A stretch of 64,000 nucleotides of DNA from Cloeon dipterum (lineage: Eukaryota; Arthropoda; Insecta; Ephemeroptera; Baetidae). Positions 23,217 to 34,786 of the stretch are shown piece by piece. The notes beneath the pieces are model-generated. The model ran no database searches. It had not been told where the DNA came from and was given only the letters and a program-made list of their open reading frames with translations. The stretch covers positions 25,503,681 to 25,567,680 of the forward strand of contig NC_088786.1 in NCBI RefSeq assembly GCF_949628265.1. The letters are read 5' to 3'. The translations under genes were made by a program, and so were the position numbers. The first letter of the stretch is position 1, and the number at the start of each line of letters is the position of its first letter.

Positions 23217-25666
23217 ATGAGTTCTGACGCTAATTCGGGCCAGGACAGCCCGCAACAGGAGCAACAACGACCTGCTGGAAATCCCTTGAACTGGAACGGA
23301 TTCGTCGAGCACATCAAATCCCACAAGCTTGATTTTGCTTTATGGTGCACACGAGTTGGCACCATTTTCTTCACGTTGATGTATTTCATTCCGCTCACTG
23401 GGTAATTAAACGTCAGTATAGTTTTTTAAGCTGTTATAACTAAATTGGGAATTTCCTGCAGGAACGCGTACAACTCTTATTACAAAGCTCTAATGGCGAA
23501 TGCAGCCACAAGTGCCCTGCGTCTGCACCTCCGACTACCGCAAGTGCAGCTCTCGCAGCAGTTTTTCGCGCAGCTCATCGCTGAGGACAGCTGCCACTAC
23601 CTCTTTTTCTCGCTCATCTTCCTCTACGTCTCGCCTGTGGCCCGTATCCTTTTTATTGAAAAATATGAAAATTCTTGATAATAGTGCTTAACTAACCGTG
23701 AAACACAACATAAAACAATGTTGTTGATATTGTAGTTATTATGCTTTACATGAGCAACAACTCATTAACAAAACAGGAAATATTTTTTAAAGCTTAATGT
23801 TGATTTTCGCGGCACTTTTATTTGACTTGAATTGTCTTTTGTTTTGTAAGGGATTCCTTAACTTTTTCTCAGTTGTGCTGCTGCCTGTCTTTTTGTTCGC
23901 ACTTCTGCATTCTGCTAGCTACTCGCTGACTCTTCTTGATGTGAGTTCAGTTTTATTAATATGTTTTACACCAGTTAATAATTTATTCTTTTACAACAGC
24001 AACTTGGTCAGAACTCGTGGTGGGGCGCTAGGATGCTTATTTCTTTGGTTGAGTTCCAGTCGGTTAACATCTTGCGAATGGTGGCTTTCACCGAAATTTT
24101 CCTCATGCCATTCGTTATCATCATGATTTTCTTGTAAGTTGTTTGCATCTTTTCCATCTTGAAATTTGCAGAACTAAACATTATCAATATCTACTTTTCC
24201 ATTGGTATCAACTGTTTTAGTATGTTTTTGGAAATTTTAATTTGCATTATTTAATTGTACCAAAAGTACATGAGGTTTTTTTAAATTCTAACAATCGTGA
24301 AAAATTATTTCCAGTATTGCGAATTTTAGTTGGTATTTTGGTGCAAAAGACAATAGTAAAATTAGTGCAAATTTTTTAAGCAAGTATTAATAATAATTAT
24401 TGCTTAATTTACAACTATTGCAACATACATGCTCTTAATTTTTTCAATATTTTCACCATTTTATGGATATATCATTAAATTTTATAAGTTTGCTTGGAAA
24501 ATTTTGATGTTACAAGTAGGTGAGATGCGAGTACAGGAATAACTTCCTTTGCAGGTTGGCTCAGATATTTGAGAGTATTCTTAAAATGTTCTTAATCGTT
24601 GAGATGAAATCATAAATTAAATATCTTGCTTCAAATTAAAATATGAAAAAAATCCGTCTATTAATTTTGAAAGACGACGATAAATCAAAATATGGTAATT
24701 TAGCTCAGTTACACAACATTCATGCTCATCCAATCATACATCAAGGCGTTTATCTTCGAATGGAGTTTTGGAACGCTCAGGTCCGTCTATACTAAATCCA
24801 AATTCCAATCTTCCGCCGGTTATATTATCAGTTAGGTAGTTGTCATATGGGCAGACTACAGCCGGTTTGGCCAGGTTTCTAAAAATTCAATTTGAATGAC
24901 AATCAGTTCCATGGTTTAAATCCGCAGACCATTTTTGTGGTTTGGCCCAACGTGCCCAAGCCACCTTCAAGTGGACGAGACGTGCCTCACATGGCCAGCC
25001 ACATTCTCCTTCTGCCGAGCTGAGCACAAGCTCCTGCCGGCTTACATGAATTACAAATTCACAAATTGGCAGAGACATACTAAAAATAGTTCTCAATCAC
25101 GCTTACATATAAAAGGCGAAATTCTGAAAAAAATCGCACAATTGCTGTGATCCTAATTTTTTTGCAATTTATTTAGTAGATAAGAAAGAAAAGCTACTGT
25201 TTTGACTTAACAAACCCAATTCAACTTCTTCCCCATTCAAATTATTTTACGATAAAGTTAAAAAAATGCTGAAAATTGTTGACCAATATCGCCAAAATTC
25301 CGGCAAAATATAAGAATATACTTGCATATAAAGGTAAATAGGGTTGATTTTTCCATATTGACTTTACTGCTGTTTGAGTATTTGTGGTCATATTATGTTG
25401 ACTTCAAATTTTAAATTTTAATTGAATTTTTCAGGGGAAAGGCTGGACTTCTAACTCCCCTCATCTACTACAACTTCCTCACGCTCCGTTACGCATCAAG
25501 ACGCAATCCATACACAAGAAACATGTTCCACGAAATCAGAGTGCACCTGGAAGCCACTGCCAACAAGCCCAGCTTCCCAGCATTCCTCAAGGGCCCGGTG
25601 CAAAACGGTATCGCCTTGGTCAGCCGATTGGCCCCCAGAATGATGGAAGCTCAGGCCCAAAACTAA
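23217..25666 (+). CDS. Kr-h2: TMEM33 / Krueppel homolog 2, ER membrane protein, complete, 5 exons, 266 aa
   Basis: Conserved endoplasmic reticulum membrane protein of the TMEM33/Pom33 family, which shapes tubular ER and interacts with reticulons; detailed function is unsettled. Exons: 23217-23401, 23462-23643, 23873-23940, 24000-24133 and 25435-25666; total 801 nt. The family signature LANALTSALRLHxRLP appears here as LMANAATSALRLHLRLP. It is followed by EDSCHYLFFSLIFL and, near the end, YYNFLTLRYASRRNPYTRNMF. Hydrophobic segments lie at about residues 41-60, 107-140 (probably two) and 172-190. The N-terminal 25 residues are polar and Gln-rich. The donor after exon 2 (C then GTATCC) is weak, but phase and homology require it. 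Intron 4 (24134-25434, 1301 nt) is much longer than the others and holds nothing recognised. Confidence 0.93.
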
Positions 25667-26205
25667 CGTATCCACAAGACTCTCCACTACTTGTAAATGC
25701 ACATTCCACTTTTTACAGTCCACATCAGAACAGAACCCGTCGTAAGGGAGTATTTTCAATGTTTTGGACGTGTCCGTACAAAATTAAGTGTTTTGCCGAT
25801 TTGGTAGAACTTGTTGCTATTTATTTATTTCCTGCGATTTAACGTGCGTGCTTTTAATCAAGTTCAGTTGTTGGTACTTTTGCTTGTTTTATAACATCTG
25901 GTCAAACTTTTGAGCAGTCCTCAGTCTATTATTTGAATTAAGAAGCTTTTAAATCGACCACAAGACTTTAACAGCTAGCTGCAGCCGTCTTTCAAATTTT
26001 GGAGCCTTTAAATATTTCGGCTGACACACCTCTGCCTTAATACTCCTGCAGGGATGGATACTGACTCAAAAAACTAAGCATTGTTGGATTGTCATCACAG
26101 AAAATTTAAGTTCCCATCATGTTTTCGATAGAATAGATCAACTGTTGTTCTCTTGATTGTGTACTGCATCAAAATGTTGTTTGTCCAATTGTATTCTTTT
26201 GTATT

Positions 26206-26211
26206 AATAAA
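26206..26211 (+). promoter_or_regulatory. TMEM33 polyadenylation signal AATAAA
   Basis: Canonical signal 540 nt after the TMEM33 stop. It gives a 3' UTR of about 560 nt. Confidence 0.65.
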
Positions 26212-26539
26212 ATTGACCAAAATACAAATATTTCCATATCATTATTCCGCTGATATTTTCGCAAGTTGGAGTCAAATTGCACCACGCAAGCGAACTAACA
26301 AGGTAGCATCGGCCAAAGCTGACATCTAGCCTCTAGTAGCGAAGTTTTGAGGCTCAAGCAAAGTATTTTTAACCCGCAGACCAGCCCTTCTCGCGTTACG
26401 AAAGTGTCCTCCTTAAAAGGGATGCCTGCCAGGTTCGTTTTAAACCCGCACTCTGCGCCGCTCGCGCCGTGGGAGGAGAGAAACATTTTATCGCGCAGCG
26501 GAGTGATTTTGAATCTCCTTTCTCTACCTGCCACCCCGG

Positions 26540-26549
26540 CTAAAAATAG
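26540..26549 (+). promoter_or_regulatory. Candidate MEF2 site CTAAAAATAG
   Basis: Exact match to the MEF2 consensus YTA(A/T)4TAR, 3.4 kb upstream of the troponin T start codon. Motif match only. Confidence 0.35.
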
Positions 26550-28018
26550 AGAGCAGAATTTTAAGACTGTTGGTGCCCACGGATGAAAATTAAAAATCTC
26601 AGCAGGCTGATTAAAACTCGCGTGAACAGCCGCTTGGGCGAGAAATTATCAGCAATCACACAAATTATTTTCACCACCCGCTTAAGATAGCCTCGGTCGC
26701 GGGCGCACTTAATTTTTGGCAAGTGTCGGGATGAATGGCCGCTAATTGCACTGGAGGACTTGAAACGTCAGATAACATCTCGAGGCGCGAGTACGACAGG
26801 ACAGGCCGTCCTGACGATCGGATCGTCCCAAAGCGATTGTCTCAAGTGACTAATCTGTTGGCAATGCTGGCTTCTTTCACTCGTCAGTCAGAATATTTTC
26901 GACTGCTATTGTTAGCATCCCTGAACAAGACTAAAACGATCGGCCTGTTATGTTCAATGTCAAATTACCAAATGATCGTAAATATCGGTGGACATGTACG
27001 ACACTGACGTGCAAATCCAGCTGCTTTTGTGAGGGTCTGGTTGATGTAAAAAATTAAAGAGCTTTGCTAGCGCATCGGGGAAAAATTGAGTCCGGTCTAG
27101 AAAACTATTATTGGAGAGGCAGCTCAGGTTCCACAAAGCTTGAAAATCATGCGTCGAGGTGTGAAAGCTGCGGACGGCGGTGTTTAATTTGTATTGACCC
27201 AAATTGCGCTAATTTCATCAGACGTTTCTCAGAGCACTTGAAGAACATACTAGCAGACGAGAGAAAACGCATCATCATGTTTTCATAAATCGATTTGAAT
27301 AATTGAAGAATTTCTCCTAAGAAGCATTTAAACATGATAAATCGGGCACAGCGAGACTATTATGGAAGCCTTAAGTTGCGAAGAAGCGAGATGAAAAAAT
27401 GGGGAAAATAAATGTTTGTGCTTTGCGACGGAAGGGAAAGGGAAACGTGCCAGCTAGACGCATTAGCGCACTCGATTGCACAACTAACAGCTTGCGCAAC
27501 TGCGGCTGCTGCACAAGCGGATCGGATTTGGGATATCATTTCCAAACAAGTGTCGCGTAAAATGAGACTTTCGCAAATAGAACAGTGAAAGTTTTATGTT
27601 GTTTATTATTTTTAATTAAGAGGAGTCACAAAAACTAATACAACACCCCCAAAATTATTATAATTTAGTATGGAAAATATAATTTAATTAAATTTTTATC
27701 GTCGCTTAAAGCATAATTTTCCAATTGTATTGGTTACATTTTAATTTAATTTTCATGTTATAAAATTTATAGCATCTGTTTTTTTTCAAATAACTCAGCA
27801 AATTGCCAAGATGAAAGAAATTTCTTCATATTCATTGCTTCTTTTTGTAATGCCATTAAACGTACTACAATGATATTACTATTTTGAATAAATAGTTTTT
27901 AATAGGTTACAAGTACAAAATTAGGGGGCTCTTGACCTTAGCCACATGCCCGAGATGCTGTGCCTGCATTTTTAGGAAGTTTAAATTTGTCTTTTGACGG
28001 GGATAGTAATTCTATACC

Positions 28019-28028
28019 CTATTTTTAG
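28019..28028 (+). promoter_or_regulatory. Candidate MEF2 site CTATTTTTAG
   Basis: Exact match to the MEF2 consensus, about 0.7-1 kb upstream of the GC-rich island thought to hold the troponin T promoter. Muscle troponin genes in flies are MEF2 targets. Motif match only. Confidence 0.4.
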
Positions 28029-29960
28029 TTTTCTAAACAGATTTCGTAATTCTTGAAAACTGAACTAGCTTAAATTTTAAATCAATTCTTTTAGATTGCC
28101 CCAAATAAAATTTGTAAGATAAAAACTCTAAAAAAAACTGAGTGTGAAAAATTGAATTGCAAAAAGACCGACAAGGCTTTGTGCAGATCTAATCCCGTAA
28201 TTTTATAACTGAGTGCCAAAGGATTTTTTTTTGCTAATTATCTTAAAATGGTGCATTGCTTTCAGAGTGGAAATACATATATCATATATAAATTATTCAA
28301 ACAGATGGATATTTTTTTAATTTTATTTCTCTTCCTGTTGTGCGTTTACTCGATCTTATGAGACGGGAAGGTTGTAATTTATTTATTCTCCATTCAAAAT
28401 ACACATAAAAGAAACAACGAGCAACACTTAAAACATTCTAAAAATAATATTAAAAAAAGGAAAAAAATCACCTAACTGTTTAAGAGAGAGTGTAAGAAAA
28501 TAGTAATTTTCGTGGGCTAAAAAGCATTGTGTACTCTTTATTAAAACCCTGGTCTTGATTGGAGCAACGGTCGTAGCAAAAATTAAGAAATCTCAGTGAT
28601 TCATTGAGCACATTGTGATTATTTTTTAATCAGAGGCCAACACGGCGAAGCACTCTGAAATAAAATCGTGAGTTTGAGAATCCTTTGGTCGAGGAATTCA
28701 GCCGTCATGTCGGTGGGTTGGTGGGACGGTCGCTCTCGTCGGTCCCGACCGACCGATTTGCTGGTGGACGGAGCGAGAGCGGCGCGTGTCCTGCGCAAAG
28801 GCGTTCTCGGCCGAGACGGCTCTGAAGGAAGCGCCAAAACGAGACACTCACATTCCAGGCTGCTTTTCTGTTTGGTTCTCTGGTCTTGCACGTCCACTGC
28901 GAGACCTTTTTATTCCTAGCCAAGTGAGTTGCTGCGTTCGCTCAGTTCCTCCGCAGTTGTGAGTGATTTGGTGCGAAAATCGTGATCGGCCGGATAATCA
29001 GTGCGCTTCTTTTTGTGACTTTGCCGGATAATTTGATTTTTACAACATTTTTGGTGACTTTTTTAGTATTTAACGAACTCTTATAGGCAGCATTAATTGT
29101 CATATGCCCCTTAACACAAACACAACACTTCCAAATTACCAAACAAAATATTAACATTTTTTTTAAATATGTTATATTTACTAATTTGTGCTTAGATAGT
29201 TGAGGATAAATTAGTTAAATTCATTTTATGCCACCGTAATTAATCAACCATTCTCACACAAGTTTTGTACTCTGCGAAATTTTATAATATTTTTTATTTT
29301 GAATTCTTTCGCATGGAGATATCAAATTTCGCTTGTTAGGTGATTGAACTAAATATTTGCTTGTGTAATTTGGAAGAAGAATTTTCAAATGATTTTAGAG
29401 AGGAAGAAACAATAGTAGAAAACAGGCCGCTTGCACGCCCGTCCGCCCTCCTATATTTGAACTGCTGGCTGAAAATAGATCGTGCACTCTTTGGTCCTTT
29501 ATGCTTCTCGCTTTACGCTTCTCTCAAATGTGTTTCTCACGCTGGCAAGACGCGCATAAAAATAGCCCTGGAAGCAAAGCCCACGCACACACGTCCAGAC
29601 GAAATTCACATTTAAAAAATATCACCCAAAAAATGTTCATATTTTTAGAGGACCAAAGCTCGTTTTGAAATTTTGAGCGCTCTATTTCGAAAGACCTTGA
29701 ATTAATTAGGAACTATAGCCATAAAACAGGACAATTAGGAGCGACTGCCAAACCATGACAAGATCCAATCAGCATTATTTGCTAATCGCTATTTTCGCAT
29801 TGTACGCAATCACTCGCAATTGCAGGTTGTGTGCAATTGTCAAAATGTTATTTTTTCAATCAAAGTATTGGAGAAGGGATCAAGAAGAATTAAATCAAAA
29901 GGATTATTTAAACGATAAATTCATCAATTTCTCTTTCAGCCCTCCTGAGGAGTCAAAGCC

Positions 29961-32900
29961 ATGTCGGACGAAGAGAGCGTGTACTCGTAAGTATTTTTAC
30001 TTTCTCATGTTAAATCATTTTGAAAGCCCGGAGTTGAAACGTTTGTTTCATTTTATTTTGCTATTTAAATTCATTGCTGACTGCCCCGAATTTGTGTACC
30101 ACAGTGTCTGGTTGGCCGCCAACCAACTCTGGCTTCGGTTTAAAAATAAAGCTCACGTCACTTTTAACATAATCACCTGCGCCGCGTCATCCGGTCCAGA
30201 TTTCCAAAAATCGAAACACATACTAAAACAAAAACTTTCTTTGTGTTTCAGCGACGAGGAGTGAGTATCAGCAACCGACGCCCCAACATTCTAATTGAAC
30301 ATTTTGACTGAGATATAATCTCACAAAATTTTTAAATAGTGCTTAGCGCAAAATTTAGAGAACTACATTGATATGACAATGTTTTGCCTAGATAGCCTCC
30401 AAAACCTTAATTTTATCTTTTTACAGAAAGTAAGTAAATACGGCTCTCAACCCACTTATCAATACAAGTTTGACCACTGGGACACAAGTAATGGGTGTGG
30501 GTTTTTTGTACAAATTATAATAGTTGTAGTAGCACCCTGGTAAGTTGGAAGCACCTCTGTATACATTTGACAAATAATACATTTAAATGCTTCTACAGTG
30601 TGCAAACCAGTAAATCGGTAACACAGATAAATTAAACTCATAAACGTGAACGCAGCCAGGTTTGGCTCTCGGGAGACTGAGCATTTTGAGGGGTCGATAT
30701 CGTTGCATTTGGATGGCGCTCAAAATTCTCTGGACTTCCTTGACTGCCAGAACCATTAAGAACACAAACCATAAATCCCATAAATCCTATAAACATTTAT
30801 AAAACAGAATGCAATAATGCGAGAACAAAATTGGCACAGTGTCCTCCTCCGTGTAAATATGGTTCCCAGAAAATTCCGAAAAAATAATACGCATTACTGA
30901 TAGTGGTCCCCTGTGTAAATATAAAAAGATAAATCATAATTCTATGCTTTAGTAACCGTAGATGCCCAAGCCCTTCATATTGCAGTAGATTTTCATTCGA
31001 TTATTAATGTCCATACGTGTGTGCCCTCTTTCCTGTCCTGCCCTGCCTCTGATCTGATTTCGGACCCAAAAAGGGATGAAGTTGAAGTTGAACACCATGC
31101 CAACAAAAGCGTAGCTGATGAGTAAGTCTGCCCAGGAGAACCAAAAAGAATAATATAATCGTCATGCAAAAATCTCTCTCACGCTTTATAGTAACTTAAA
31201 ACGTATTTTTTCGTTCCATAATTCGGATTTTTTGAACTGTCGCAAATCTTATTTGGTCATGTACACTTCGTCCGTAAAATTGGCTAAATAATGACGTATT
31301 CTGAAAAAATAAGCTTTTTGTCAATAATTCTAATATTATGTCCGTTTTTGTCACGAAGCAATTTTTCGTACTGTGCTTTTTGCTTTTTACTTCACATTTC
31401 TCTTTTGTGCAGCACTTGCATATATTATAGGCAACAAGTTAAGTACATCTGCATTGGGGTTGCATATACATGATTCTCTGCAGGCGCACTCCCTGTGATC
31501 CGAATCGTTTGTTTTACATTTTCATTTTTCCTCCCTCCTCTCAACAAGTAGCATCGGCTGTAGGCTGTAGGGGAACTGGTTCAATCCAATCATTGTTTTC
31601 ACCCATCGAATCCCAGAGTGCCAAAAGCAGGCCAATCTCTTCGAAAAAAAAAAAAATAAAACTGTCTAACATCTTTCTTGATACAGCTTTTCCCTGTAGA
31701 GTTAGCATGCCCATCTTTGTTGCACTGTGCTCGATGATAGTAATCTCGCGTTCAGTTTTACACAGCTCACAGCAATTTACACCAAAACTAATTAATTTTA
31801 GCAGTCACACTGAACACAAAACTGCTACACAATCCATGTGCTTTATTTTTTGTTTAGCTTGTAATAAAGAGTAAAAATAATAATTTAATCATCAATGTCG
31901 GTTTACCGTTTTCCAACTGTAAGGACCCTTACTTATTCCTTACGAATTCCGCAGGGAGGAGAAGGGAGGAGATCCCGAATTCATCAAGGTACGCATCTGA
32001 GCGTATTTAACCTAGATTTGTGCGAGTAAAAAATCGACCTGAACTTGCAGAACCAGCAGCAGAAGAGCTCTAACCTTGATGAACAGCTCAAGGAGTACAT
32101 CGCTGAATGGCGCAAACAGCGCTCAAAGGAGGAGGATGACCTCAAGAGGCTGAAGGAGAAACAGGCCAAGCGCAAGGTAAGTCGAATTCAAGGCGAAAAG
32201 AATATTTAACTGACGGCAGAATTTCAGGTCGCTCGCGCTGATGAGGAAAAGAGGTTGGCTCTGAAGAAGAAGGAAGAGGAGGAACGTCGTGTCCGCGAGG
32301 CTGAGGAGAAGAAGCAGCGTGAGATCGATGAGAAGAGGAAGCGTCTGGAAGAGGCTGAGCGCAAGAGGCAGGCCATGATGCAGTCCATGAAGAACCAGGC
32401 CCAGAAGGGACCCAACTTCACCATCACCAAGAAGGACAACACCGTAAGCCAAACGAAATTAGGCTGAACGAGTCGTGGTCCTAAGCAATTGAATTTCCAG
32501 TTCAACCTGTCCAACGCCCAGATCGAGCGCAGCAAGACCAAGGAGCAGCTCGAGGAGGAGAAGAAGATTTCTCTCAGCTTCCGTATCAAGCCTCTGGAGC
32601 TGGACGGTCTCAACTCCATCAAGCTCAAAAACAAGGCTAGAGAGCTCTGGGACGCCATTGTCAAGCTTGAAACCGAGAAATACGACTTGGAGGAGAGAAT
32701 GAAGAGACAGGACTACGACGTGAGTTAACTTTTTGCTTTTATAAAGAAATGAGAAATTAATGAAAATTCTTTCCATCTAGTTGAAAGAGCTGAAGGAACG
32801 TCAAAAGCAGCAGCTGAGACACAAAGCCCAGAAGAAGGGTCTCGACCCTGAGTAAGTATACTTGGTAAAACCTAGAGAAAATCTAATTTCCGACTATTTC

Positions 32901-34546
32901 AGGGCTCTTACCGGCAAGTACCCTGTGCGTTGGAAATACACTGCTCTCGAGATTTTTCGTAACAATCCTTATTGTTTCACAGCCCATGATTCAAGTAGCC
33001 TCCAAATACGAGCGTCGTGTGGACACGAGGTCGTACAGCGACAAAAAGAAGCTCTTTGAAGGCGTAAGTTTAATATCTATATCAGTGTTTTGATGATCAC
33101 TTCCTCATTTCAGCTGATTATGTCCAGACGATACAGATTATATTTTTTGTTTAGATATTTAGTCTAATTTGAATTAACCATCGACTTGTGTATCTCTTAA
33201 GGTGCTCAGGCTGCTGCAGCCTAATCAGTATGATGCACCGCTAGTAAAACTTCTCCAAATCTAAATTTAAATGGTATTTTAACAAAGGATAAATGGAGTT
33301 TTACTAGCGGCTGCAAAATTCACATTTATGTTAACCCCATCATTAATCTTGTAGGGTTTCAACACTCTATCTAGCGAAACTGTTGAGAAACTTTGGAAAA
33401 CAAAGTACGAGAATTTCAATAAGAGAAGCAAGGGTAAGTATTTCGTGACCCGAATTTCAGCTTGCTGCCAGAGGTGTTGGTTTTGGTATTGTCATGAGCT
33501 GATGCATTCAACGACCACCCCCCATTTGAGCAACTGCAACTAATCAATTATTTTTACACTAACTTTTGCAAAGCCACGGGACGACAACCAGCTGACCCCC
33601 ATAAAACTGACTAATCATCAAGCGGCAAACACATGCAAAATTCGAGTGTGGCTTGTTTTTCCAAGTGTGGTTACAAATTTTTTATTCACCTGCGCAGGGT
33701 TTAGAACTTCTAACTAAAGAAACTATGGAGCGTCAATGGACAGATAGAACTGAACAGTTTGACCAACGTCAAAGAGGTAAGTTTTATGATTCGCAAAAAA
33801 GTCAAACAGATTTTAAAAATAAGATACAATACATTAAACTACTGGCAAATCAGTTTCGTTCAATTTCTTATATTCGTTTAGATGTAAATTTTTGTGTTCA
33901 GTTCAAAGCACATTCTTAATGTGATGTATGTTTATAATGTAGCAGTTTTCACATTCCAAACTAATGTTACTCAATAAAATCATATCAATGGAACAAACAT
34001 AATTATGTGTAATTAGTTTTTTGCAGTCGTTAAAACCAACGTTCGGTGTAAAACTTAGAGTGAGTTGGCACTGTAAAGCAAACCCCTTGTACCATAAAAT
34101 AAAATAAAATGTCCTGAATTATGCACGTGCATGAATTTTAAGGAACTACAAATCTTCACCAAATAGGCATGCTGCAACCCTTTCCATTTTGTATTTTCAC
34201 AGTCACTCAGTTAATACAAGATACATAAATCACATATGTTATGTGACTGAAAAGTTGTTGTTGTTATTGTAACTTAAAATTTTCGGTGTGGTTGAATAAC
34301 CTTGGACACATTTCAGCCAAGCTGCCCAAGTGGTTCGGTGAGCGACCTGGCAAGAAGAAGGGTGACCCCGAAACCCCTGAGGAGGAGGAAGGTGGCAAGG
34401 GAGCCGCTGACGACGACATTCTGGAGGAGCCTACCTTCGAGCCTGAACCTGAGGAGGAAATAGCTGAGGAGGAAGAAGAGGAAGAAGAAGAAGAGGAAGA
34501 GGAGGAGGAAGAGGAAGAGGAAGAAGAGGAGGAGGAAGAGGAATAA
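29961..34546 (+). CDS. up: Troponin T (upheld), complete with alternative exons, 386 aa
   Basis: Tropomyosin-binding subunit of the thin-filament troponin complex; it anchors TnI and TnC to actin-tropomyosin. Exons: 29961-29986 (UTR from 29940), 30252-30260 (9 nt), optional 30427-30429, 31074-31121, 31955-31988, 32051-32176, 32228-32443, 32501-32719, 32781-32851, 32903-32924, 32983-33063, then either 33355-33433 or 33698-33776, and 34317-34546. Without the 3-nt exon the sum is 1161 nt. The acidic N terminus is followed by GDPEFIK and the tropomyosin-binding helix (KEYIAEWRKQRSKEEDDLKR). Further blocks are KTKEQLEEEKKISLSFRIKP, the heptad-rich TnI/TnC-binding region (DYDLKELKERQKQQLRHKA) and KLPKWFGERPGKK. 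The protein ends in a run of 26 glutamates (residues 361-386), as in other insect TnT. Start and microexon chain preserve frame. Exon 31074-31121 has a purine-rich acceptor and is slightly less certain. Confidence 0.92.
30252..30260 (+). other. up: Troponin T 9-nt microexon
   Basis: CGACGAGGA is bounded by TTGTGTTTCAG and GTGAGT. It enters and leaves in phase 2, adding Asp-Glu-Glu to the acidic N terminus. Fly troponin T is known for small alternatively spliced 5' exons, so this is probably a regulated cassette. Confidence 0.7.
30427..30429 (+). other. up: Candidate troponin T 3-nt microexon
   Basis: A strong pyrimidine tract and CAG (ATCTTTTTACAG) is followed by AAA and then a perfect GTAAGTAAA donor. 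Three nucleotides keep phase 2 and would insert one Lys. It could instead be a recursive or cryptic site; RNA reads decide. Confidence 0.4.
33238..33310 (+). repeat. 14-bp perfect intronic inverted repeat upstream of troponin T exon a
   Basis: CCGCTAGTAAAACT (33238-33251) is the exact reverse complement of AGTTTTACTAGCGG (33297-33310), with a 45-nt AU-rich loop. It sits 44 nt before the 3' splice site of the first mutually exclusive exon. A second smaller dyad (33208-33222, AGGCTGC/GCAGCCT) lies just upstream. Confidence 0.75.
33355..33433 (+). other. up: Troponin T mutually exclusive exon a (79 nt)
   Basis: Encodes a peptide starting GFNTLSSETVEKLWKTKY, phase 0 to 1, corresponding to the fly exon 10 position after KKKLFEG. 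Same length and phases as exon b at 33698-33776, and including both would shift the frame. Borders are TCTTGTAG and GTAAGT. Confidence 0.9.
33698..33776 (+). other. up: Troponin T mutually exclusive exon b (79 nt)
   Basis: Encodes a peptide starting GLELLTKETMERQWTDRTEQ, aligned residue by residue with exon a (ET-x-E-x-x-W and the final basic cluster shared). Borders are CTGCGCAG and GTAAG. Differing charge in the TnI/TnC-contacting arm suggests fibre-type-specific tuning; this is inference from fly exon 10A/10B. Confidence 0.9.
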
Positions 34547-34763
34547 GGCAAGCATTTTGTGGCGTGGCTGCTTCCAAAATGCTAATTTTCGCGTCTTGTT
34601 GCAGCGCCTGGAATCTGAACTCATCTGCACCAAACATGAAAATGCCAACAACATAAAAACACAACTTTTTAAGTCCGCAACCCAAATCTCTTTCTGTTTC
34701 TTTCAAGTATCAGTTAGGATTTGCGATATCAGCTGCAAAAATTCACTGTATTTATCATCTGCA

Positions 34764-34786
34764 AATAAATTTAACACACAAATAAA
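34764..34786 (+). promoter_or_regulatory. Troponin T polyadenylation signals
   Basis: Two AATAAA hexamers (34764-34769 and 34781-34786) lie 218-240 nt after the stop codon. Confidence 0.6.

Larger units (their letters stand above)
26212..29939. other. Intergenic and troponin T 5' region, non-coding
   Basis: No protein-coding exon was recognised. Most of 27600-28620 is very AT-rich. A GC-rich island at about 28690-28990 stands out and contains possible leader-exon donors (GTGAGT at 28924 and 28959). The first non-coding troponin T exon and promoter are therefore probably here, with a first intron of about 1 kb ending at 29939. This is inference. Confidence 0.5.

Noticed and set aside
29755-30264. 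169-codon plus-strand open frame over troponin T exon 2
   Set aside because: It reads through clear introns and covers the troponin T start in another frame.
31478-31520. Possible troponin T exon after CTCTGCAG
   Set aside because: A good acceptor, but a stop follows soon in the needed frame and there is no convincing donor.
34264-34551. Poly-serine and poly-leucine frames on the minus strand
   Set aside because: They are the reverse complement of the troponin T glutamate codons.
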